Source: Thermococcus sp. CX2 (lineage in GTDB: Archaea; Methanobacteriota_B; Thermococci; Thermococcales; Thermococcaceae). Taken from it: 64,000 nt of DNA. The DNA is taken from NCBI RefSeq assembly GCF_012027555.1, contig NZ_SNUQ01000003.1, positions 62,001 to 126,000 on the forward strand. Reading direction: 5' to 3'. Position 1 is the stretch's first letter. Each line of letters starts with the position of its first letter. Of the stretch, positions 1-8,911 are shown piece by piece. The position numbers were made by a program, and so were the translations under genes. The notes under the pieces are model-generated. The model was not told where the DNA came from. It did not search any database and saw only the letters and a list, made by a program, of their open reading frames with translations.

Positions 1-69
1 AACTGCCCGGGTCACCGCGCGGGCCATAGTGCTTGCCACTCCTCACTTCCCCGGGAGTGGTGGGGTGAC
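1..69. other. GC-rich, structured edge segment; possible end of an RNA gene
   Basis: This is a GC-rich stretch in front of AT-rich DNA, with no convincing reading frame. Bases 36-42 and 54-60 form a perfect 7-bp hairpin (CCACTCC/GGAGTGG). GTCACC at 11-16 can pair with GGTGAC at 64-69. In a hyperthermophile, a GC-rich structured block between genes is often a stable RNA. The left part lies outside the window and I do not recognise the family. Confidence 0.3.
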
Positions 70-118
70 TGGTTAGTTAGGAGAGCCACTTAAAATTCGT
101 AAAGCGAAAAGCGAAATT

Positions 119-139
119 AATATATGTTCGAAATTCGAA
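119..139 (+). promoter_or_regulatory. TATA element followed by a 13-bp palindrome before the HEAT-like gene
   Basis: An AATATATG-type TATA box lies at about 119-126, roughly 28 bases before the ATG at 152. TTCGAA-A-TTCGAA (127-139) is a perfect odd palindrome between the TATA box and the start codon. That is where archaeal repressors often bind. There is no clear ribosome-binding site, so the transcript is probably leaderless or nearly so. Confidence 0.5.
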
Positions 140-151
140 TTATCTACTGTA

Positions 152-985
152 ATGTCCCCGCGCAACACTCTATCAAAAGCCGAGCTCAGAGAGATTGTGC
201 TTTCCTGGCAGATCTTGGAGGCGGTTAGACTGGCCTCCGAGGATGAGGGCCTTCTGTTTCTCATTCTGGAGCTTGCCAGGGAGCGGGATGATACTACGCG
301 CCTTAGGGCGTTCATGGCCCTTAACGAGATTTTCAAGAGAACTGGTGGGGATGTGAAGAGCAAGGTTCTAAAGAACCATCTGGATGTGTTTATTGGTGCA
401 CTGACTGACGAGAACGAGAGAATAGTAATGAAGGCGCTTCGTGCTCTGAGGCACCTGGTTGAGGGTATTCCCCTTGAAGAGAAGGAATTCCTGGAGATAA
501 CAGAGGTTTTAACGAATCTTGTGGAAAATTCAAATCATCATGACATAGTGACGCTGGAAGCTATTGACGTGCTCTCAAAAGTTCGGCCACTCAGAATGTC
601 CGAATCCGTAAACACCAAGATCAATAAACTCATCGGTTCCGATGACCCATACTTAAAAACGATAGGGCTGTGTCTTCTTGTCAATTCTTTTATTCCCTCT
701 GATGACGTGGATGCTTTGAGACTCCTGCTTACTGAGGCATATACTCTCCTCTTGAGTGGGGATGATTTCCTTTTGGAACTGATCCTCGATGTGTTGGGGG
801 ATGTTATGAAGTATCCTCTTCCTGCGGACGTAAAAGATGAGGTCGTAAGAATCTCTAAAGTTGTGGGGGAGTTAATCCACCAAAAAGAGGATCCTCTGGT
901 GCGTATAAAAGCCAAGGAGGTCTCTGGACGGGTTACATCTTTTATTTCTAGTTCACAGTCTGTCAGGGAGTTTCGCAGGTTTTAA
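152..985 (+). CDS. HEAT/ARM-like helical repeat protein, function unknown
   Basis: The product has 277 residues and is almost entirely alpha-helical, with leucine-rich helix pairs of about 35-40 residues typical of HEAT or armadillo scaffolds. It has no signal peptide, membrane segment or catalytic motif, so it is probably a cytoplasmic protein-binding scaffold. I do not recognise a specific family. The first ATG is used because a TATA box and a palindrome lie just upstream. The gene is monocistronic or leads into the methyltransferase 36 bases downstream. Codon choice is somewhat more AT-rich than in the next gene. Confidence 0.75.
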   Translation: MSPRNTLSKAELREIVLSWQILEAVRLASEDEGLLFLILELARERDDTTRLRAFMALNEIFKRTGGDVKSKVLKNHLDVFIGALTDENERIVMKALRALRHLVEGIPLEEKEFLEITEVLTNLVENSNHHDIVTLEAIDVLSKVRPLRMSESVNTKINKLIGSDDPYLKTIGLCLLVNSFIPSDDVDALRLLLTEAYTLLLSGDDFLLELILDVLGDVMKYPLPADVKDEVVRISKVVGELIHQKEDPLVRIKAKEVSGRVTSFISSSQSVREFRRF

Positions 986-1021
986 AACCCTAACCTCAAG
1001 AATTCCTTGAGGGGTGCAAAG

Positions 1022-2347
1022 TTGGGGAAGCTCAAACTGAGCGACAGACAGCTCTACGCGCTGATCGAGGCGGTAAAACTCGGTGAGGAGATTAAACCGA
1101 GCCAGAGTGCCAAGAGAAAGGCCTTCGCGAAATACCGAATCGATGGGTGGGAGAACTCCAAGCTTACCGGTATCTTCTATTCAATTCAGCGGAGGCTCGG
1201 CCTGATAGACGAGATAATCGAGGAGCTGGTCGGGGTTTCGCCCTACATCCTCGACCCCTGGCTGAGGGCGACGCTTAGGGTTGCCGTGGAGGCTGCCGTC
1301 TTCAGGGACCCGAGCGAGAAGACGAGGGGACATTTGAAGGGCCTCGCCCAGTTTCTCTCGAGGAGAACACACCCATTCGTGGGCTATTACTACTATGACC
1401 TTCTCCCGAGGGTTCTGGAATACGTCCCCAAGCTAGACACCGAGGAGAAACGCCTCAAATGGGAATACCTGTTTCCAGAGTGGTTTATCCACAGGATGAG
1501 GGAGCTCGTTGGGGAGGAAGCAGAGGAACTTCTCAAGGCCCTTAACGAGACCCTGCCAATGAGCATAAGGGTGAATCTCCTCAAGGCGAGCGTGGATGAG
1601 GTTGAGGACTACCTGGGGAATAAGGAAGTGCGCTTCGAGAGGAGCGAGAGGATTGAGACCGTTCTGAGAATCCTTGACCCGTTCAATCCCGAGTGGCTCT
1701 TCAACAAGGGGCTTGCCATACCACAGGAAGAGGCAGCAGCGGTCGCCTCGCTCATTTTGGCTCCCGAACCCGGGGAAACGGTGGTTGATTTGGCGGCCGC
1801 TCCCGGAGGCAAGACCGCCCACATGGCCGAGCTTATGAGAAACGAAGGAAGCATTTATGCCTTCGACGTTGATGGAGCAAGGATAAAGCGCATGAAGGAA
1901 ATTCTAAGGAGAAGTGGCGTTAAGATAGCTGAAGTAATCAAGGCCGACGGGAGGAAGGCTCCAGAAATCCTCGGGGAGGAGATAGCTGACAGAGTTCTCC
2001 TCGATGCCCCCTGCACGAGTGATGGAACCATAGCGAAAAACCCCGAGCTGAGATGGCGCCTCAGGGAGAAGAACATCCCTAAGGTCGTTTCCCTTCAGAG
2101 GGAGCTCATCGAGAGCGCCTGGAAGCTGCTGAAACCTGGGGGAAGGATGCTCTACTCAACCTGCTCGATGCTGCCAGAGGAGAACGAAGAGCTAATTGAA
2201 TGGTTCCTGGGGAGGCACGATGATGCCCGTTTGGTTCCCCTGAAGGGCCCCTATGATGAGGGATTCCTGCCCGGAACGATGAGGGCCTGGCCCCATAGGC
2301 ACAGGACGATAGGCTTCTTCTACGCCCTGCTGGAAAAGAAGGAGTAG
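1022..2347 (+). CDS. NOL1/NOP2/Sun-family RNA (cytosine-5) methyltransferase
   Basis: This SAM-dependent enzyme makes m5C in rRNA or tRNA. Residues 1-150 resemble the NusB-like RNA-binding domain of RsmB-type proteins. The C-terminal half is the Rossmann methyltransferase, with the AAPGGKT SAM-binding motif, the DAPCTSDG motif IV cysteine and the STCS motif VI catalytic cysteine. The start chosen is TTG 1022 because GAGGGGTG at 1009-1016 sits 5 bases before it; an in-frame TTG at 1007 lacks such a site. The length of 441 aa suits the family. The exact target base cannot be read from sequence. Confidence 0.92.
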   Translation: MGKLKLSDRQLYALIEAVKLGEEIKPSQSAKRKAFAKYRIDGWENSKLTGIFYSIQRRLGLIDEIIEELVGVSPYILDPWLRATLRVAVEAAVFRDPSEKTRGHLKGLAQFLSRRTHPFVGYYYYDLLPRVLEYVPKLDTEEKRLKWEYLFPEWFIHRMRELVGEEAEELLKALNETLPMSIRVNLLKASVDEVEDYLGNKEVRFERSERIETVLRILDPFNPEWLFNKGLAIPQEEAAAVASLILAPEPGETVVDLAAAPGGKTAHMAELMRNEGSIYAFDVDGARIKRMKEILRRSGVKIAEVIKADGRKAPEILGEEIADRVLLDAPCTSDGTIAKNPELRWRLREKNIPKVVSLQRELIESAWKLLKPGGRMLYSTCSMLPEENEELIEWFLGRHDDARLVPLKGPYDEGFLPGTMRAWPHRHRTIGFFYALLEKKE

Positions 2348-2351
2348 GGGT

Positions 2352-3434
2352 TCAGGTTTCCTTTTCGAGTTTTATCCTCAGCGGCTCTGCGAACCAATTA
2401 ACGCGCTGCGGGAAGGGTATCTCTATGCCGGCCTCGTCAAGGGCCTTCTTCACTTTTGATATCAGCTCCGTTTTGACGTCGAACCATTTCTCACTCGGAG
2501 CCCATGCCCGGATCGAGAGTATAACCGCGTTGTCCCCAAGGTCCTCGACGAAAATGAGGGGCTCTGGTTCCGCCAGGACTAGGGGCATCTCGTCGAGGGT
2601 TTCCCTTATCACCTCGATGGCCTTTTCGATGTCTGCACTGTAGGCTATGCCGATCCTTACGTCCACCCTTCTGGCTGGATACCTCCGGAGGTTGATTATG
2701 TTGCTGTTGAAGAGCTTTTCGTTTGGAATTCTGATAAGGGTGCCGTCCCAAGCCCGAATCCGAGTCGACAGGATTCTTATGTCCTCCACAACGCCCCCGA
2801 GCTCGCCTATCTTCACTGGGTCGCCGATGTTAAGGGGCTTATCGAAGTACATGAAGACTCCGGAGATGAAGTTCGAAACTACAGTCTGGGCTGAAAAACC
2901 GAGGACGATACCTGTTATTCCCGCCGCGGCGAGAAGGGCGCTCAGTTGAGTGCTGACTCCTGCAAAGTTGAGACTCAGAAAGAACGCCACGGTGATGAAG
3001 GTATAGTAGAATATTTTGGCCTTTATCTGCACGTCTGGGGAGGGCCTCCTGCCCGCGCTCATGATGAAGTAGTCCTTGGACTTCCTGGCTATCAAGTAGG
3101 CGAAGTAAAAGAAGCCGACCGCGAAGGTTATGTTCCCGACCGTCGTCCGCAATATCGGGTAAGCCATTAAGCCAATCTCAAAGAGGGACCATGTTATTCC
3201 CCCAAGGACGAACATGCGGAACACTATATCAGCGGTGTCCTCGTTGATTATCCACGTGAGGCTGGTCTCCTTTGATTCCCTGATTATGATTTTTCTGAGG
3301 ATCCTCCCAAGGATTATCATGGCAATTAGGATAACAACTGCCTTGATGGCCGTTTCTAATGTTATCCCCGCCAGTATTGGTTTCTCCAGGCCTGTGGGGA
3401 GAGTTGTGGTGGTATTATCCGTTAAGTTTGCCAT
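2352..3434 (-). CDS. MscS-family mechanosensitive channel
   Basis: This is an inner-membrane channel of 360 aa that opens under membrane tension to release solutes. An unstructured, Thr-rich N-terminus precedes four or five predicted membrane helices. A pore-lining helix rich in Gly and Ala (around GITGIVLGFSAQTVV) leads into the MscS beta domain (FDKPLNIGDPVKIG) and a C-terminal alpha/beta domain. The ATG at 3434 follows GGTGGTGA, so it is preferred to the GTG at 3443. It starts 2 bases after the DUF432 gene stops, which implies one transcript and coupled function. Confidence 0.93.
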   Translation of the reverse strand: MANLTDNTTTTLPTGLEKPILAGITLETAIKAVVILIAMIILGRILRKIIIRESKETSLTWIINEDTADIVFRMFVLGGITWSLFEIGLMAYPILRTTVGNITFAVGFFYFAYLIARKSKDYFIMSAGRRPSPDVQIKAKIFYYTFITVAFFLSLNFAGVSTQLSALLAAAGITGIVLGFSAQTVVSNFISGVFMYFDKPLNIGDPVKIGELGGVVEDIRILSTRIRAWDGTLIRIPNEKLFNSNIINLRRYPARRVDVRIGIAYSADIEKAIEVIRETLDEMPLVLAEPEPLIFVEDLGDNAVILSIRAWAPSEKWFDVKTELISKVKKALDEAGIEIPFPQRVNWFAEPLRIKLEKET

Positions 3435-3436
3435 TC

Positions 3437-4075
3437 TCACCACCTCATCTTGAAGTTTGGTAGCGGTTCTGCCCTGTGGGTGGCCTTCAATGTTCCATCG
3501 GGCGGGTTTCCAGTGTTGTTGACCTCGTAGGGCTCTTTGGTTGTCAGTATTACGAGCGGGTAGTATGCCCTCTCCGGGGAGTAGAACATGACGCTGTTCC
3601 TTATCGGGATGACAATCTTATCGACGAGCTTCCACTCGTCGGTTGGATTGTTTATCACGAGCTTTATAACACCGAGCTCCTCGGGTGTTCTCTCGAGGAA
3701 CTCGCTCACATGATAGCGCGCTATTACACCTACGTTATCCTGGCCGTAGAGCGCGTACTTCTCCCTGCCGATCACGAAGCGGTCTATCGTAACGTCTCCA
3801 CTTTTGACTTCTATATCTATCGGAGCGGATAGGTAGCCTGTGAGCCTCTCCTTGGGTGGAATGGCTATTCTGGACGAGAACTTCACCATGAGAAACTTGA
3901 CTCCATAGCCCGTGGCAGGTGAGGGGAGTACATTAAACGCCCCTTCGCCCCGTTTTATCAGAACCCGAACATCGTCCCGCTTGTAGAGGATTTTATCCCC
4001 CGGCATCTCTACGAGGTGTATTTTTTTGTCGAGGATTTTGATGAACTGCGTTTTGAGCTCGTGCTCTCCAAACAT
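3437..4075 (-). CDS. DUF432 protein, partner of the MscS channel
   Basis: A soluble protein of 212 aa, mainly beta-strand, with no signal peptide or membrane helix. It matches the DUF432 family, which in Thermococcales is commonly encoded beside MscS channels. A role in tuning channel gating is inference from context only. The ATTTAAAG box at 4098-4105 lies about 26 bases before the ATG and there is no ribosome-binding site, so the transcript is probably leaderless. The mscS gene follows after 2 bases. Confidence 0.85.
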   Translation of the reverse strand: MFGEHELKTQFIKILDKKIHLVEMPGDKILYKRDDVRVLIKRGEGAFNVLPSPATGYGVKFLMVKFSSRIAIPPKERLTGYLSAPIDIEVKSGDVTIDRFVIGREKYALYGQDNVGVIARYHVSEFLERTPEELGVIKLVINNPTDEWKLVDKIVIPIRNSVMFYSPERAYYPLVILTTKEPYEVNNTGNPPDGTLKATHRAEPLPNFKMRW

Positions 4076-4149
4076 GGATAAAAATTGGGGTTTAAGGATT
4101 TAAAGTTTGCCTGGGATTGTGGAAAAATTGATAAAACAACGAAAGGGCC

Positions 4150-4386
4150 TCAGACCTTCTCGAAGCCTATGTCATCGAGCTTGAGGTAGGTGTACATGTT
4201 GGTTCCCTGGGCAATGAAAACGTAAGTATCGCTGTATCCTCCCGTTTCTGAATGGGTTTCGCTCTTCGTGTACTGGTATTCTCCTGTTTGGGCGGATGAA
4301 GTGTCCCCTCCACTTATGCAGCCGTTAGCACTCACAAAAAGCAAAATCACCAAGAAAATTGCAGAAACTACTTTACCTTTTTTCAT
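4150..4386 (-). CDS. Small secreted lipoprotein
   Basis: A 78-aa precursor with a classic lipoprotein signal: Lys-Lys-Gly-Lys, a hydrophobic stretch, then a lipobox ending in Asn-Gly-Cys at about residue 23. The mature part is short, Ser/Thr/Tyr-rich and polar, and ends in a more conserved-looking acidic segment. It is expected to be lipid-anchored on the outer face of the membrane. The function is unknown. It has its own AT-rich upstream region and is not tightly linked to its neighbours. Confidence 0.8.
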   Translation of the reverse strand: MKKGKVVSAIFLVILLFVSANGCISGGDTSSAQTGEYQYTKSETHSETGGYSDTYVFIAQGTNMYTYLKLDDIGFEKV

Positions 4387-4487
4387 AATATCCCGACCTT
4401 TTCCTTAGATTATACCTACCACACAGTTGGAATATTTAAACATTAGCTCCGGTATGAAGTCGTCTTCATACGTTTTCCGAGCCTGTG

Positions 4488-5135
4488 CTATCGTTCCCTC
4501 AAGAGTTGCTGAAATGATACTGGTCTCTTCCCGAGCTTCTCCCCAACGTATCTCGCGAGGTCGAAAACGTGGGGAACCTTGGAGATTATTCCAACGTCTG
4601 CCGTTGCAACAACCTCGAAGGCCTTAAGCTCGGAATCTGGGTTCTTCACAAGTTTTACCTCACCGGAAAGACCGAACTCGACCAGCTTTTCTTCCGTCAG
4701 CTTCCTAATTTCGCCACTCTTTGGGACGTTTTTTCCATAGAGGAACACCGCCTCTCCAACTTTCAGCTCGTTCAGAGCATTCGCTATTTCCCCGAGCAGG
4801 TTCGGGGTCCTTTCGCTAAGCCTGTACTTCCCCTGATATTTTAAATCCCTGACCAGACCGTCCTCGCAGAGTATCGCTTTTCCCTCGAGGAGCGATTCGA
4901 GGGTTATAAGGACGTTGAAGCCGTCAATTGCTAAAACATTCCCGGCGAGCTCTCCTGGCCTGAGGAGCTTTCCCTCAACTTCTGTGATCCATCTGTCAGA
5001 AAAGACGCATCTGGCCAGAAGATGCCGCTCTTTCTTCGTAAGCCTGTAGTGGTTGGCAACGAATTCTAATGCATAGCTTTTCCGGTAGCCCCTGTTGAGG
5101 AGGTACTTGAGATCGAGGTAGGCATCGGGAAGCAT
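4488..5135 (-). CDS. DUF434/DUF5616 protein, possible nucleotide-binding or nuclease fold
   Basis: A 215-aa cytoplasmic protein. The N-terminal third is helical and basic (DUF434-like); the rest has the VLAIDGFNVL and EVVATADVGI strands with acidic ends that suggest a PIN- or Toprim-like alpha/beta fold. The catalytic role is unproven. A TTATTTAAC box around 5156-5163, inside the 3' end of the upstream HD gene, lies about 26 bases before the ATG, and no ribosome-binding site is visible. It is probably a leaderless transcript with its own promoter. Confidence 0.82.
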   Translation of the reverse strand: MLPDAYLDLKYLLNRGYRKSYALEFVANHYRLTKKERHLLARCVFSDRWITEVEGKLLRPGELAGNVLAIDGFNVLITLESLLEGKAILCEDGLVRDLKYQGKYRLSERTPNLLGEIANALNELKVGEAVFLYGKNVPKSGEIRKLTEEKLVEFGLSGEVKLVKNPDSELKAFEVVATADVGIISKVPHVFDLARYVGEKLGKRPVSFQQLLRER

Positions 5136-5155
5136 GGAGAAAGTTGGGATGAAGG

Positions 5156-5926
5156 TTAAATAACCTTCTCCATTACCTCCTCGCCGGCGTGTATCCTTAT
5201 CCTCACCTTCCCGCCCAGTACCGAACTCTTGACCTTCTTCGTCAGTATCTCGTCCACTTGGAAGACTCCCGCGAGGTGCTTCATGCGTATCTCAATTAAT
5301 ATCGGCTGCTCCTCATTTCCTTCCTTGATTTCGACGCTCTCTATAGCCAATGCCGAAACTGCGTGAATATCAACGCGGTCCTTCTTGTGGACCAGCCTGC
5401 TCCTTCCTGCCTCCATGTCGCAGCCGTCCGCTATTGTCACTAAGCTGCCCTCGACCGTCGTGCACGGAACGTGCTCGTCGTGGGTGTAGATGGCGTTGAG
5501 CGTTAGCGCCTTTAGGAGGAGCCAGTCGTCTTTCTCGAACTCCTTGGCGAGCCTGTCGATGATGGGCTCTGCAAGGAAGACGCTGAACTCGTAGTGGTTT
5601 ATTCTGTGTATCATGTTGCCCGTGTCGTGGAAGAGCGCGCCGAAGGCCACTATGAACTTGCTCCAGCGGAAGGACTTACCGAGCTTTTCGGCGGTCGTCT
5701 CGATGCCGAACTTCTTGATGATCCTGAGCAGCTCCAGAGCCCGCCTCGTTGTGAGGAGAACGTGGATCGGCCCGTGGTCGTTGAACTGGTAGATGTTCAG
5801 CACTATGTAGTTAGTCGTCTCGAAGTAGTAGTGGTATTCCTTGAATGCCCGCTCGTACATTTGATATAGCTCGTCGTCTTCCATTAGTTCCCTAATCTCT
5901 CTCAAAAGATCCTCTTCGGTGTACAC
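5156..5926 (-). CDS. HD-domain metal-dependent phosphohydrolase
   Basis: A cytoplasmic enzyme of about 256 aa expected to hydrolyse phosphate esters or nucleotides using bound metal. HD-fold signatures are a His in YQFNDHGP, the central HDTGNMIH pair and the later THDEH; a helical C-terminal part follows. The substrate is unknown. The GTG at 5926 is preferred to the GTG at 5935 because GGGTGGG (5931-5937) is then correctly spaced. The gene ends 20 bases before the DUF434 gene, whose promoter it appears to contain. Confidence 0.88.
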   Translation of the reverse strand: MYTEEDLLREIRELMEDDELYQMYERAFKEYHYYFETTNYIVLNIYQFNDHGPIHVLLTTRRALELLRIIKKFGIETTAEKLGKSFRWSKFIVAFGALFHDTGNMIHRINHYEFSVFLAEPIIDRLAKEFEKDDWLLLKALTLNAIYTHDEHVPCTTVEGSLVTIADGCDMEAGRSRLVHKKDRVDIHAVSALAIESVEIKEGNEEQPILIEIRMKHLAGVFQVDEILTKKVKSSVLGGKVRIRIHAGEEVMEKVI

Positions 5927-6028
5927 ATTTCCCACCCGAATGCATGGAGAAAAGGAAGTTTTAAGGGTTTTGAACGCCCAGGCGAAAAGAACTCTTTGAA
6001 TGGTTGTGGAGCTTGGACAGAAAATAGC

Positions 6029-6439
6029 TCACTCCAGCATTCCTTCAAGCTCGAGTATCTTCTTCGAGCGGAGATAAACCACGGGAATGCCCCTCGCGCG
6101 GAGCCTCTTTTTCAGCCCCTTATCGTTGGTGCAGACCACAACGCGCTCGTTATTCAGGGCGAAGTCAAAAATCTGGTCGTCTATCGGCCTTTCCCCAAAG
6201 CGGCCTATATCAACGGTCTCGAACCTCTCGGCCAGCTTCTTCGCCATCCTGATGGCCATCAGGTCCTTCCCGCGCGACTTTCTTTCGATGACGTCCAGCT
6301 CCTGAAGGACAACGTTTGGAATTACAATCCTGAACTTTACATCGAGAACCCTGTTCAGCTCGGATATTATGTCGACGCCGAACTGCCCCGGGACGAGGAG
6401 AAAGTTGGTGTCTGGAATAACGAGCCACTCGCGGCGCAT
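6029..6439 (-). CDS. PIN-domain RNase, Fcf1/Utp24 and UPF0129-like
   Basis: A small single-domain PIN protein (136 aa) with the expected acidic residues: IPDTNFLL near the N-terminus, LQELDVIE in the middle, and CTNDKGLKKR near the end. Such proteins are metal-dependent endoribonucleases; this type sits with translation genes in Thermococcales and is thought to act on rRNA. There is no adjacent antitoxin, so a toxin role is unlikely. The ATG at 6439 follows a GGTGGT site. The gene lies 30 bases after aIF2 gamma and is probably co-transcribed. Confidence 0.9.
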   Translation of the reverse strand: MRREWLVIPDTNFLLVPGQFGVDIISELNRVLDVKFRIVIPNVVLQELDVIERKSRGKDLMAIRMAKKLAERFETVDIGRFGERPIDDQIFDFALNNERVVVCTNDKGLKKRLRARGIPVVYLRSKKILELEGMLE

Positions 6440-6469
6440 GGAGACCACCAGAAGGAAAGAAAAGAGGGC

Positions 6470-7702
6470 TCACTCCCTGATGAAGCCGTAGCCTATGAGT
6501 CTCCACCTGCTGCCGACCTGCCTGCTGATGGCAACCCTGTCGCCGACCTCGGCACAGATGGGTATCTGCAGCTTGAGCTCGACTTCGTCCTTTCCGAGGC
6601 CGGTAACGAGGCCCATCGTCCTTGCCGTGCCGACGTTGAGGAGCAGGACTTCCCTCCTCTTAATCGGCTCGACCTTAAGCTCCTCCTCGGTTCCTACTAC
6701 CCTCTCGAGAAGGTGAACCTCAAGCCTGAGCTCATCCCAGACCGGCGGGAGCTTACCCGGCTTTCCGACGACGTTTCCAGCCATGAGGTCACCCTTGGTG
6801 AGGAACGGGTCGAGCTTGGTTCCCACTCCGACGAGACCTCCCGGATAGGCTTCCTCGACGAATCTTCCTCCCGCCTGGAGGGATACGATTTCGGTGGTTA
6901 TCGGCTCGTACTTGATCCTGCCGTGCTCCTCGTAAGGAACGCCCGGGCGGATCTCTATCTCGTCGCCGACCTTGAGCTTGCCCTGGACTATCGAACCGCC
7001 GATGACTCCACCGACGAGCTTCTCGGGCTTGGTTCCGGGCTTGTTGACGTCGAAGCTCCTCAGAACGAGCATCTTTGGAGGCTTGTTCGGATCGTGCTCG
7101 GGCGTTGGGATGAACTCCTCTATTGCAGCCAGGAGAACGTCAACGTTCGCTCCATGCAGGGCCGAAATCGGGATTATTGGAGCGTTTTCTGCCACTGTCC
7201 CCTTAACGAATTCCTTTATCTCATGGTAGCGCTGTATGACCTTCTCCCTATCGACGAGCTCGATCTTGTTGAGGGCGATGACGATGTTCTTGTTGCCGAC
7301 TATCTGGAGGGCCATGAGGTGCTCCCTCGTCTGAGGCATAACACCTTCGTTTGCCGCTATGACGAGAACGGCTCCATCCATGAGGGAAGCTCCGGCGAGC
7401 ATGGTCGTCATGAGTGCCTCGTGTCCGGGGGCATCGATGAAGGAAACCCTCCTCTCGAAGTCAGTTTCAGCGCCGCAGTACGGGCAGACAGGGGAGTTTG
7501 AATACCTGCCACAGCTCGGGCACTTCCTTATCTCGGCATCGGCAAAGCCTATCTTGATGGTGATTCCTCTCCTCAGCTCCTCGCTGTGGGTGTCTGTCCA
7601 GATTCCGGTTAAAGCCTTGGTGAGTGTCGTTTTACCGTGATCAACGTGACCAACCATTCCGATGTTGACCTCGGCCTGTCTAAACTCCTTCTTCTTTGCC
7701 AT
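6470..7702 (-). CDS. eif2g: Translation initiation factor aIF2 subunit gamma
   Basis: This is the GTPase core of the heterotrimer that brings initiator Met-tRNA to the small ribosomal subunit. It has 410 aa, the usual length. The G1 loop GHVDHGKT is at about residues 18-25, DAPGHE marks G3 and ALNKIELV marks G4. Two CPxCG knuckles around residues 60-75 form the zinc ribbon typical of the archaeal and eukaryotic factor. Two beta-barrel domains follow. The PIN gene lies just downstream and the S6e gene 156 bases upstream, all on the same strand. Confidence 0.98.
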   Translation of the reverse strand: MAKKKEFRQAEVNIGMVGHVDHGKTTLTKALTGIWTDTHSEELRRGITIKIGFADAEIRKCPSCGRYSNSPVCPYCGAETDFERRVSFIDAPGHEALMTTMLAGASLMDGAVLVIAANEGVMPQTREHLMALQIVGNKNIVIALNKIELVDREKVIQRYHEIKEFVKGTVAENAPIIPISALHGANVDVLLAAIEEFIPTPEHDPNKPPKMLVLRSFDVNKPGTKPEKLVGGVIGGSIVQGKLKVGDEIEIRPGVPYEEHGRIKYEPITTEIVSLQAGGRFVEEAYPGGLVGVGTKLDPFLTKGDLMAGNVVGKPGKLPPVWDELRLEVHLLERVVGTEEELKVEPIKRREVLLLNVGTARTMGLVTGLGKDEVELKLQIPICAEVGDRVAISRQVGSRWRLIGYGFIRE

Positions 7703-7858
7703 CTTCTCTCACCCCTAAGATTAGAGAGTTTGGGCATTTATTAAGGTTACCTCATGGGGGAGGAGATAGAAACTGGAAGATGATTCGGCTGATCAAAATT
7801 CCGCACACAGGAACATCTGAGGAAAACCTGAAGAAGTTTAAGGGTGAAAGGAAGAAGC

Positions 7859-8236
7859 TCAGAAGACGAGCTTCATGTTGATCTGAACGATCTCGGGGCT
7901 GATGGTGTTGCCCCTGACGGTCTTCTTCCTCCTCTCACCCTTCTCCTTGGGCCTGAAACCCGGTCCCCTGGAGACGAGGATCTTGACCCTCCTCGGACCG
8001 TGGACATCGGGCCTCATGGGGAAGCCGTCCTTGTCGGTTCCGCCGGTTATCTTGAGCTTGGCATCGGCCGGAATCTCCTCGCCGAATATCTCGGTGAGGT
8101 TGAGGCCAAGCTCCTTGGCGGAGATCTCATCTCCGATTCTCTTTCCAATGAGCTTCTCAGCCTCTTCGCCGCTTATCTCAACCTGCCTGGCGATACCGTT
8201 CTTTGGGTTCGATATGACGAGTTTAAAGGTCGCCAT
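7859..8236 (-). CDS. rps6e: 30S ribosomal protein S6e
   Basis: A 125-aa basic protein with the S6e signature: [11 protein letters not shown] at the start, [15 protein letters not shown] in the middle and a lysine/arginine-rich segment ([10 protein letters not shown]) near the end. It is a component of the archaeal small subunit. A GGAGGTGGGAGG site precedes the ATG. A TTTAAA-type TATA lies near 8310-8321. The 156 bases to the aIF2 gamma gene contain nothing I can firmly assign beyond a short unsupported frame. Confidence 0.97.
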   Translation of the reverse strand: MATFKLVISNPKNGIARQVEISGEEAEKLIGKRIGDEISAKELGLNLTEIFGEEIPADAKLKITGGTDKDGFPMRPDVHGPRRVKILVSRGPGFRPKEKGERRKKTVRGNTISPEIVQINMKLVF

Positions 8237-8357
8237 TTCCTCCCACCTCCTACGTCATTAGCGGGATTCATTGGGTAAACCCCTTATCCACCATGGGCTG
8301 AGGGCTACCATTTAAAAAAGTTTCTTCTTCCAAAAAATTGAGAGGGAGCAAAGCTCC

Positions 8358-8663
8358 TTACTTCTGGCTCAGACGATACACCCAGTTCCATAACCTAACC
8401 ATATATTCAATGGTCGGCGGGTAGCTCTGGATTACCTCCGTGATCTCCATGTTCTTTCTGAACGTCGGGGTTATGATCACCTCTTCAAGGATCTCCCTGC
8501 TGGGTGCTTTCCAGATTGTGTAGGCACCGCCGTCGAAGTTGTATGCGGCTAGGAATTCGACCCCCTTGGGCAGTTCGGTTGAAGAAAAGAAGTCGGCAGC
8601 TTCCTTTGCGGCAACTGCACTCTCGTCTATTGACCATCTATGAGTTACATGGTATACGGGCAT
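8358..8663 (-). CDS. Conserved small protein of unknown function
   Basis: A soluble protein of about 101 aa with an alpha/beta pattern like a ferredoxin-like barrel (VYHVTHRWSI, VEFLAAYNFDGG, AYTIWKAPS, then helices). Such folds occur in stress-response dimeric barrels, but no catalytic residues stand out and I do not assign a function. The ATG at 8663 is chosen because of the strong GGAGGTG site 5 bases upstream. The frame stays open upstream to a GTG at 8774; that part looks like an untranslated leader rather than protein. Confidence 0.75.
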   Translation of the reverse strand: MPVYHVTHRWSIDESAVAAKEAADFFSSTELPKGVEFLAAYNFDGGAYTIWKAPSREILEEVIITPTFRKNMEITEVIQSYPPTIEYMVRLWNWVYRLSQK

Positions 8664-8793
8664 TGGCACACCTCCACGTAATTCACTAAAATTTCCATGC
8701 ATACCTGTTAGATGGGGCACCGTTGGGTGGGAAGAATCGCTGGGTTTCTTTGGTGCTCCAACTTGCGGCCTCACCCAGATAGAACCTGTTACT
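8664..8793 (-). promoter_or_regulatory. Long structured 5' leader, riboswitch-like
   Basis: A strong minus-strand TATA (CTTTATATA, 8812-8820) predicts initiation near 8790, leaving about 125 nt before the ATG at 8663. Here leaders are usually under 20 nt. On the minus strand, CCCAG (8796-8792) can pair with CTGGG (8778-8774), while CTGGGT (8778-8773) can instead pair with ACCCAG (8745-8740). GTTGG (8762-8758) pairs with CCAAC (8726-8722). GGAGCACC (8759-8752) pairs with GGTGCCCC (8721-8714) with one mismatch. The last two helices interleave as a pseudoknot. Confidence 0.45.
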
Positions 8794-8911
8794 GGGGCCT
8801 TGGGCTTATGTTATATAAAGCTTTTGGCAGACATGTCTAAATATACATCGCGAAAAATCTTTACACAACTAAGGTTAAATTGTGGGTGAGGGAATGGCCC
8901 ACCATCAAAAC

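Noticed and set aside
1-69. 3' end of SRP RNA or RNase P RNA
   Set aside because: I could not match any conserved motif of either RNA, and most of the molecule would lie outside the window. Kept only as an unassigned structured segment.
5996-7501. A 501-codon open frame on the + strand
   Set aside because: It lies antisense to the PIN gene and aIF2 gamma, both of which have full motifs. Its translation shows no domain and reflects codon bias of the real genes.
7781-7881. A 33-codon frame (MIRLIKIPHTGT...) between aIF2 gamma and S6e
   Set aside because: The ribosome-binding site is poorly spaced and the frame runs into the antisense of S6e. I also tested it as a C/D-box RNA: the boxes are only 5 nt apart, which does not fit.
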